A DNA stretch of 64,000 bases from Owenia fusiformis (taxonomy: Eukaryota; Annelida; Polychaeta; Sabellida; Oweniidae), in the NCBI GenBank assembly GCA_903813345.2, contig CAIIXF020000008.1:26520822-26584821 (forward strand). The letters run 5' to 3'. Under the pieces are notes generated by a model, which was not told where the DNA came from, did no database searches, and saw only the letters and a program-made list of their open reading frames with translations. Positions within the stretch are counted from its first letter, which is position 1. The number at the start of each line of letters is the position of its first letter. The position numbers were made by a program, and so were the translations under genes. Positions 57,493-64,000 of the stretch are shown here, piece after piece.

Positions 57493-60400
57493 ATGGGATG
57501 TACATCTGTGTTCTGCATGTTTATATTAGTATTACATGCTGATTACACAATCTCGTTAATGGCTGAAAATCAAATACAGTGCCTTCCCCTGGGGCATGAT
57601 GCTGAAGGGGGGGGGGGGGGGTTGAGCACCTGAGAGGGTGGAGCTGCCAGTGTTCACATACAACCTGGGGCCCAAGCAAATATTTCTGGAGAGACCTCAA
57701 GGACAGGAAGCATGAGACCAAAAGAGATGAAGATATTACAGGGTTTAAAATGCATTGTGAGAAATGGAACAGAACTTCGGAACTTGAGATTTTTTCTCAA
57801 TTTGATCAATCAATACTCTATCAGATAATACACTTGGATTTAAGTGATAATTCAATTGATGAAATTGCTCCAGGATATTTTCAGAAGGTTCCTAATCTGC
57901 GATATTTAGATTTGAGTGGAAACAATCTTGAAACATTGGTTTCAGATGTTTTTAAAGGCCTCAATCATCTTGAACAATTACACTTGGAGCGAACAAATTT
58001 GGAAATCCAAACATCACTACCACCAGGATTATTCCAACATACACCGAGCCTTAAATATCTGAATTTAAAATGCCCGAAGACCCAAAATTGGAACAATCTA
58101 ATTAGGGTCCCCCTAACAACAAAAGAAAGCAATTCTGACGTAAAATTCAAAGTTAAATCCAACCAAAAGAATAGTGAGTCAACTCCATATTTGGAACCAA
58201 CATTCCCAGATGATGTTTTCATTGATTTAAAGAACATTGAATACTTAGGACTAAGCCTACTCAATGTAGGAGAACTTAGTTTTGGGAACGCATTTACCGA
58301 TATGAAATTCCTGACATTTCTTGACTTCTACCAAGGTGGGGAAAGTGAATCAAAGTGTGGAGATTACTTGCCAATTAATGGGTTTACATACATGTAAGAT
58401 GTCATAATATTGATACATGCATTAGTTCTTCTATCAGTAATTTCTTCCCAACACACCATCAATATGTATGCAGAACTGCAAAAGGGAAAATACAAAAATG
58501 TTACAAAACAAAGAAATTGAATCATCTGAGACAAGTGGAACACTTCAAAATACCATTACCCATTAATTTAAGTTTAAAACCTTTCTATATCTCCTAAGTT
58601 AACACTTTTTGAAGTACTAGTACCAAGTTTTTCATATATATACACATTTTACTGTGTATAGAATGTATATTACTATTACTTTTTTCTAGGTATGATCTGA
58701 CTGGCTCACAATTTGGCAGAAGTGACACTTCAGGTTTTCATCATAATGCAGCCTCTGAAGACATCAGTCACCACACACTACATACCCAAATAAATAAACC
58801 TCCAACAGTTCCAAATCAAAACAGTGTTAACTACAACAATACAGATGCCAATAATGCACACAATGCTAGTGCTTATAAATATGTGCACCCTGATAATTCC
58901 CACAACCAACTAGAAAGCTTTAACACAGATGGTCTTCATTTGAGAAATGACACCTTCCTACCATTTAAAGATGGTCAACTGAAGAAGTTGAACCTTAAAC
59001 ATGCTAAGATAAGAGGTGTGGATGCATGTGTTTGGTGCCCACTGAAGTCCCTAGAAATTCTTGATATTAGTTGCAATGAGTTCCCAAGTAGCTTCGCCAA
59101 ATGGACTGATTCTTTCTATGGCCTTCAAGGTAACAGCATACAGACAATTATGATGGATAACATAGTTGATCCTGATAATATTGAGAAATGGTCATTTGAT
59201 GAAGATAAATTCCGTTTCTTGAAGAACACCCGGATTCACCAGATTTCAATGGCTGGAAATGCAATAAATGAAATATCCCCAATACTTGGGAGTGTATTTC
59301 CCTACTTGGAATATCTATCTCTGAAAGCTAATTTTATATGGAATGTATATGGAGAAACACGGGACTTGGTTCTACTTGATCTCTTTACCAGTAATCTGAA
59401 GGTGTTGGATTTGAGCTACATGATGAATGCTGGTGAGTTCTTTATGGTTTAACATTGCAACAATATTTGTACATTCTTTCCCCTTGATAGGCTTGCTTTG
59501 GACATACATGTATGTATTCTTGATCACCATTGTTAGCTGGATTATAGGGGTTTAAAGGTCAATGCCTTGAAATGTCAATAACAAGCTCTCGGCACAAATT
59601 TAACATTGCTTGTAATATTTTGTAACTGGTACAATCCTCAATTGTTGTTTTACTTAAATGGGGTGCACTTTGACTAAATATAATGAAACCAATAGTGACT
59701 GCCACATAAAAAATAGTGCAAAATGATTAGGCCATAATAAGTAGATTTTTTGTTTTACATTCCCTTGCTTGATTAATTAAGGCCGTTAGAGTAAATCGGC
59801 AAACATCTAAGTATGGAGTCAAATAAAAATCCACAGGTATATCTGAAAGTACCATAGCAAATTGTTTGATCTTAATAAAAATTGAAGGCATAATTTAATA
59901 GCTTTATGACTTCAATCACTGTTAACTAGAAAGTTATTCATTCATTATAAATTTGATTAAATACTCAGTGCAGTGTGCACTTTGTGTGTGGAGTTTGCTA
60001 TAAGAAAGGGACCAGACCATGAGCCATAGTCAAATTAAAGGCAACTTTAAATACTTTAAAATGTTCGGCATTGTAAGATTGTATGTCCTATATGATTACC
60101 TCCAATATATATATATATATAAGAAAGAAAAATAAGAAAAGAAAAATAAGAAAAATATTGCAAAATATTGGATTATATATACATGTATATAGCAATGCTA
60201 ACCTTGATAATTCAGGCATTTTGCATTTTGCAGTTCTTCTCTCTGTGGTCATCTTTTAAATATACTGTATATATTACGTATTATGATATTTGTGTTTTAG
60301 TTTGAATTTGTTTTCCTCATAGCCTTGATTTGGATTTTGTCAGGACAAAAAATTGTCTCTTTCTAATTGCCCTATCACTATTTCTGCCAATCATTATTTG

Positions 60401-62058
60401 TGCACAAAGTTTCAATTTTATACTATTGACTGGAAATGCATTTTGTGTCATTCGTTTTGCTATTGACTGCTCAATAAGAATCACTAGTAAATACTTCTGA
60501 GATACATGTACTAATAGAACAATAAATCATATTTCTAGGTGGCAACACTGTAAAATGCTGGGTTCCTTCTGAATTGTGGTTGAAGAACTTCATTGAAGAT
60601 ACAGACAATCCAAGACCAAGATGTGAATCTGAAGGAGCCCTAGAAGAGTACTTGAGGTACAAAGCTGAACACCCAGAACAAAATGTTGCTGCCTTTCCAC
60701 TTCCCTTTAATATAGAGGAAATATATGGCAACAACTTGCCATTTTACTCAACCACTGGCCAGGCAATATCTTACACACCAATTTTCATCTTAAACAATAA
60801 CCATCTTCGTAGGATAAGTGCTGAAGGGGTGTCACTACAACAGCTTCGTCATGATTTTCTTGGTGCAAAATGTCTTGAATATATTAATGTACGTGATAAC
60901 AAGATAAGCTTCATTAAACCCGATATTTTAAGAAATCAACCATATCTGAGGACCATCCTTCTTGGAGACAACCAATTAGGACAACAATTAAGCAAAGGAG
61001 GTAATGATAGTACATTATTTGAGAATGTTACGTCACTTCAGGTAATAGACATATCCTCCAATAGCATCCCATCACTGAATAAGTCCACCTTTAGAGGGTT
61101 ACATAACCTAAGAGTCCTCAACATCAGTAGAAATTATCAGTTTGGAAAATCTGGTCTAGATTTAGATGTCCAAGATCTGAGAAAATTGGTCTACTTTGAC
61201 CTTTCCTATACATCTACCACAAGTTTTGATATGGTAACAAGGAACTTTTTTGATGATGTGAACAAGCATGAACAACTCAGCATTGATTTGACAGGGAATG
61301 GCTTTCCATGTGGATGTCAGAATCAAGAAATGATAAACTGGATGCAGAACTCATCAATTCACTTCCCCAACAAGCAAACATACATGTGTGACAATAACAA
61401 CACCTACATCATGGAGGTGAATATTTCAAAGCTAGCCACTGACTGTTTCCAAGCACCAATTGAAGTCAAACATAATGCTCTAGTTCAGACTATTCTCCTC
61501 TCACTTGGATCAGTTCTGTTCTTGGTGATATTAGGTGCTGTAGTTTATAGGTATCGTTGGAAACTGCGATACCACTTCTATCTTGCGAAAGGTTCCTTAC
61601 GTGATCATGGTGATCCAAAGGTTCAAGATGGATTCAAATATGATGCCTTTGTTGCATATAACCATTCAGAAGATTATCATTGGATTATTGATGAACTCAT
61701 ACCTGAGATAGAAACCAAACACAATCTGAGCCTTCTGATTGGTCAACGTGACTTCACTGCCGGAAATCTTATCATAGACAACATAGTTGATGCAATCGAA
61801 AACTCTCGTAAAACAATCTTGGTTTTGACGCCTAGTTTTGCCGATAGTACCTGGTGTAATTGGGAAATGAAATTCGCACTGAGTAAGGGGGAGGGTTATG
61901 TTATTCCAATAATGCAGAGACATATCCCGCAGGAAGTGATGCCAAAGACACTTATGAGAATTATTTCCACTATGACCTATCTTGAATGGAGTGATGATGA
62001 AGATGCCAAACCATTATTTTGGAAAAAACTCCTTGACAAAATAGCCGTGAGAAAATAA
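57493..62058 (+). CDS. Toll-like receptor (signal peptide, LRRs, LRRCT, TM, TIR)
   Basis: Role (known family): cell-surface or endosomal receptor signalling through its TIR domain to NF-kB-type pathways. Seen: three exons, 57493-58393, 58690-59432 and 60539-62058 (introns 296 and 1,106 bp, phases 2 and 1, frame closes). Start: CCAAAACCATGG, then MGCTSVFCMFILVLHA, a signal peptide; a 3' splice site at 57447 suggests a 5' UTR intron. An LRRNT-like C...C-Q-C...C cluster, then LRRs (IIHLDLSDNSIDEIAPGYF; LRYLDLSGNNLETL; VLNISRNYQFGKSGLDL). LRRCT at about 61300-61455 (PCGCQNQEMINWM...C...C). Membrane span 61477-61551. TIR from about 61630: box 1 YDAFVAYN, box 2 QRDFTAGN, box 3 LFWKKL. About 1,050 residues. 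Odd: a 15-G run at 57607-57621 breaks the frame between signal peptide and LRRNT. Confidence 0.92.
57607..57621. repeat. G15 mononucleotide tract in the TLR first coding exon
   Basis: Fifteen uninterrupted G. With 15 G the signal-peptide frame meets TGA at 57631-57633. The LRR frame is open from 57606 through the tract. A tract of 13 or 16 G would join them. Confidence 0.9.
58394..58689 (+). other. TLR intron 1
   Basis: Donor CAT|GTAAGA, acceptor TTTTTTCTAG|G. 296 bp, AT-rich, no other content. Confidence 0.8.
59433..60538 (+). other. TLR intron 2 with (AT)n and GAAAAATAAGAAAA microsatellites
   Basis: Donor GCTG|GTGAGT, acceptor CATATTTCTAG|G. 1,106 bp, with an ATATAT run and AAGAAAAATAAGAAAA repeats at about 60100-60165. 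Confidence 0.8.
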
Positions 62059-63633
62059 CATGAAAATCTATAACTAAGCTAGAGATATAGCAACTTCCAA
62101 GCTAGGAAATCCCAACGAACAAGACATACGTTTCAAATCTTTCATCATTTTGAAAATGTCAAGATAGAAAGAATTACTAGGAAGTAAATTCACCTTTCCA
62201 CAAAGTAAAGAAAATCCATAATTTCCGGCGCGATGATTGGTTGTATGCAAATGAGTCAAATCAATAACGTCAATGATGGAAAGTTTTGAAGAATTAGTAC
62301 AGCCAGCATAGGAATATTTTGAATTGACTGCAACAAAAAGGATTCTCTTTGCTCAATGCACTAATTATTTTTAATCAAATATAAAATATGGACGGGGCAC
62401 TTTCATTCCGAATCTCATGTAATTTAATTTAATCATTTTTTGACAGAACTATTGTTTACGTATTAAGACTTCTTAGGTCAGCCTCACATACCCGTGCTCA
62501 CATGTCTCATGCGATTGTAAACAAAAAATGTAAATTGTGAAGTTACAAACAACTCGGTTTAATTATCTAATAGTGGTCATACAATATCCTGTTTAATGGT
62601 TATTATGTCGTAGTAAAAAGTTTCATCAAAAATTCACCACGAGTGACATTCGCGCAAAGCGTTACCTTTTGGTATTTCGCCATCAGCAAGTCAATAACGA
62701 TCAGCAATGTCAACACATCATCAATAAACATTATATGATATACGCTCTTTCCCTGAAATCTTCCCAGTGATCATTATTCAAAACCGATCATCACAACTTA
62801 TTTATCCTATGAAAAATGAGGTTGCACAAGTGAAGTTTCAGGACACCCTTCATATCCAGGTTTGTTTTCTATGAAGCGTTCTCATTCTCCTTATTTTCGA
62901 GAAATTCAGCATCATTTTGGTTAAGAAAAATTTTACGGTCTGCTGGATCTATTTTGACAGTTTTGCTTTGGCAAGATATAATTTTAACAAATTGACTGTT
63001 TCTACACTGAATAAAAAAAACATTTTCCCGGGAAAATTTGGATCGGGAGATACGCAGTGGGAAATATGTGACATATACATTGAAACATATATACATGTAT
63101 ATGGTACGCTCCTTAAAGATATCAATTCTATATTCCGATATTTTCAAGTATAATATTTTCAAGATAAGATCTGATATGACTTGCAGAAATAAATAGGAAG
63201 TAATCGTTTAGTTCATTGAATTATGGGAGTAGTGAAGTCAATGATTTAATGAATAAGAGCAAATGTTTTTAATTTGAACATGTCATTCATCAAATTAAAC
63301 TTAACTTAAATAGTTTGTCTATCTCTATATTTTTATGCATGAGAGACATGTTATAATGTTGGTGAACTAATGATTATGATAATTTCACCTGTTCACATCC
63401 AGTTCCTATCATGATTGAAAACTGACCGGGAGTAATTCTCTTCAAATTATTTACTCATTATGAACAGAAATTTAATATTTAAATCGCTTAGAAGGCGTAA
63501 ATAAATGTCAATTTGACGTTCAATAAAAATCCGTCAATAATTTACTGTTTACTTGCACATTTGAAGAGGTAAAACTTACAGCAATCAACCGAGGATTTAC
63601 ATGTAAACTCAATTGCATTTGTTTTTCTCTCAT
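62059..63633. other. TLR 3' flank, nothing else recognised
   Basis: No coding signature. AATAAA words occur at about 62722 and 63186 as possible poly(A) signals. Confidence 0.35.
62245..62258. promoter_or_regulatory. Octamer plus AP-1-like motif
   Basis: ATGCAAAT (62245-62252) overlaps TGAGTCA (62252-62258) by one base. Both are exact consensus words for POU and AP-1 factors. About 190 bp after the TLR stop; no attached gene, so the relevance is unknown. Confidence 0.2.
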
Positions 63634-63641
63634 TGACGTCA
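63634..63641. promoter_or_regulatory. CRE palindrome TGACGTCA
   Basis: Exact consensus, followed by TTATAATAG (about 63660) and, 92 bases downstream, the candidate start codon at 63733. Confidence 0.3.
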
Positions 63642-63732
63642 CAGATTTTTAAGAGGCTCATTATAATAGTCATGAGCTGACTTTGTGGCCCGCCGCTTTG
63701 TGGAAAGGTGAATAGTGAGTCTTTTTGCAAAG

Positions 63733-63780
63733 ATGGACAGGTTTTCAATATCCCTACTAAACTTTCTTGGGATAATAAGT
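63733..63780 (+). CDS. Candidate first exon with signal peptide (weak)
   Basis: AAGATGG context, reading MDRFSISLLNFLGIIS up to a possible donor GTATGT at about 63781. A hydrophobic leader downstream of a CRE and a TATA-like word would fit a promoter-proximal first exon of a gene leaving the window on the right. No second exon is visible before the edge, so this is speculative. Confidence 0.2.
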
Positions 63781-64000
63781 GTATGTGATATATATTGAGA
63801 GTATCCTACCTAGAGGATCAGGATACATTGGAACAGATATCAAATCCTATATCAGAGTGACTCAAGATTTCTGACCCCTTTTTAACCTAAAAGACCTTCT
63901 AGACATTCTTCTAAACATTATTCTTATATGCACTTATTTGCCGGTATATTAACAAGCGAATTGATGCAATTCTTTTACACAAAAAGTGATATTGCGACAT

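Noticed and set aside
57965-58264. Minus-strand open frame antisense to the first TLR LRR block
   Set aside because: Shadow of the LRR coding exon; codon usage and homology lie on the plus strand.

Overview
The window is nuclear DNA of an invertebrate animal. It is AT-rich, has spliced genes with canonical GT-AG introns and few coding bases, and is packed with DNA-transposon fragments, foldback elements and minisatellites. The gene set and several repeat styles (GCTCAC...GTGAGC repeats, arrays of CCGTCCGTC and GGCGGCCATTTT words, TTAA-flanked MITEs) would fit a lophotrochozoan such as a mollusc, brachiopod or annelid. I cannot name the species from sequence alone.

Layout. At 463-672 on the minus strand there is a likely first exon, with signal peptide and TATA box, of a gene that leaves the window to the left. 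From about 0.7 to 21.6 kb I see almost only repeats: a mariner relic (3004-3981), two copies of a MITE with 6-bp target duplications (8273-8773, 9464-9729), a 4.9-kb foldback element with arms of about 2 kb (9890-14765), three arrays of one 18-19-bp repeat, a GCTCACATGG-type repeat and a perfect 67-bp palindrome. From 21643 to 46379 on the plus strand lie 24 exons of a kinesin-3 motor gene, KIF16B. All 24 exon phases close into one reading frame of about 1,186 residues (end of motor, neck, FHA, long coiled coil, PX domain, stop). The first two thirds of the motor domain were not found. The 8.5-kb intron 31420-39913 is a stack of transposons nested in one another.

From 46.4 to 57.4 kb there is 3' flank, a broken DEDD-type exonuclease domain (50611-51238) and a 3,358-bp foldback transposon (51451-54808) whose inverted arms consist largely of a 42-bp satellite; it is bounded by a perfect 10-bp target duplication. 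From 57493 to 62058 on the plus strand is a three-exon Toll-like receptor (signal peptide, LRRs, LRRCT, one membrane span, TIR domain). Its 5' coding exon is interrupted by a run of 15 G that puts the signal peptide out of frame. The last 2 kb hold promoter-like motifs and one weak candidate first exon.

The two main genes are not functionally linked in an obvious way: KIF16B moves PI3P-bearing early endosomes along microtubules, and the TLR is an innate immune or developmental receptor. The most unusual result is in the kinesin gene: three separate tandem arrays are anchored on its splice junctions, one multiplying a 5' splice site about 19-fold and one multiplying a 3' splice site four-fold. 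I ran no database search or alignment program; family names rest on motif recognition.
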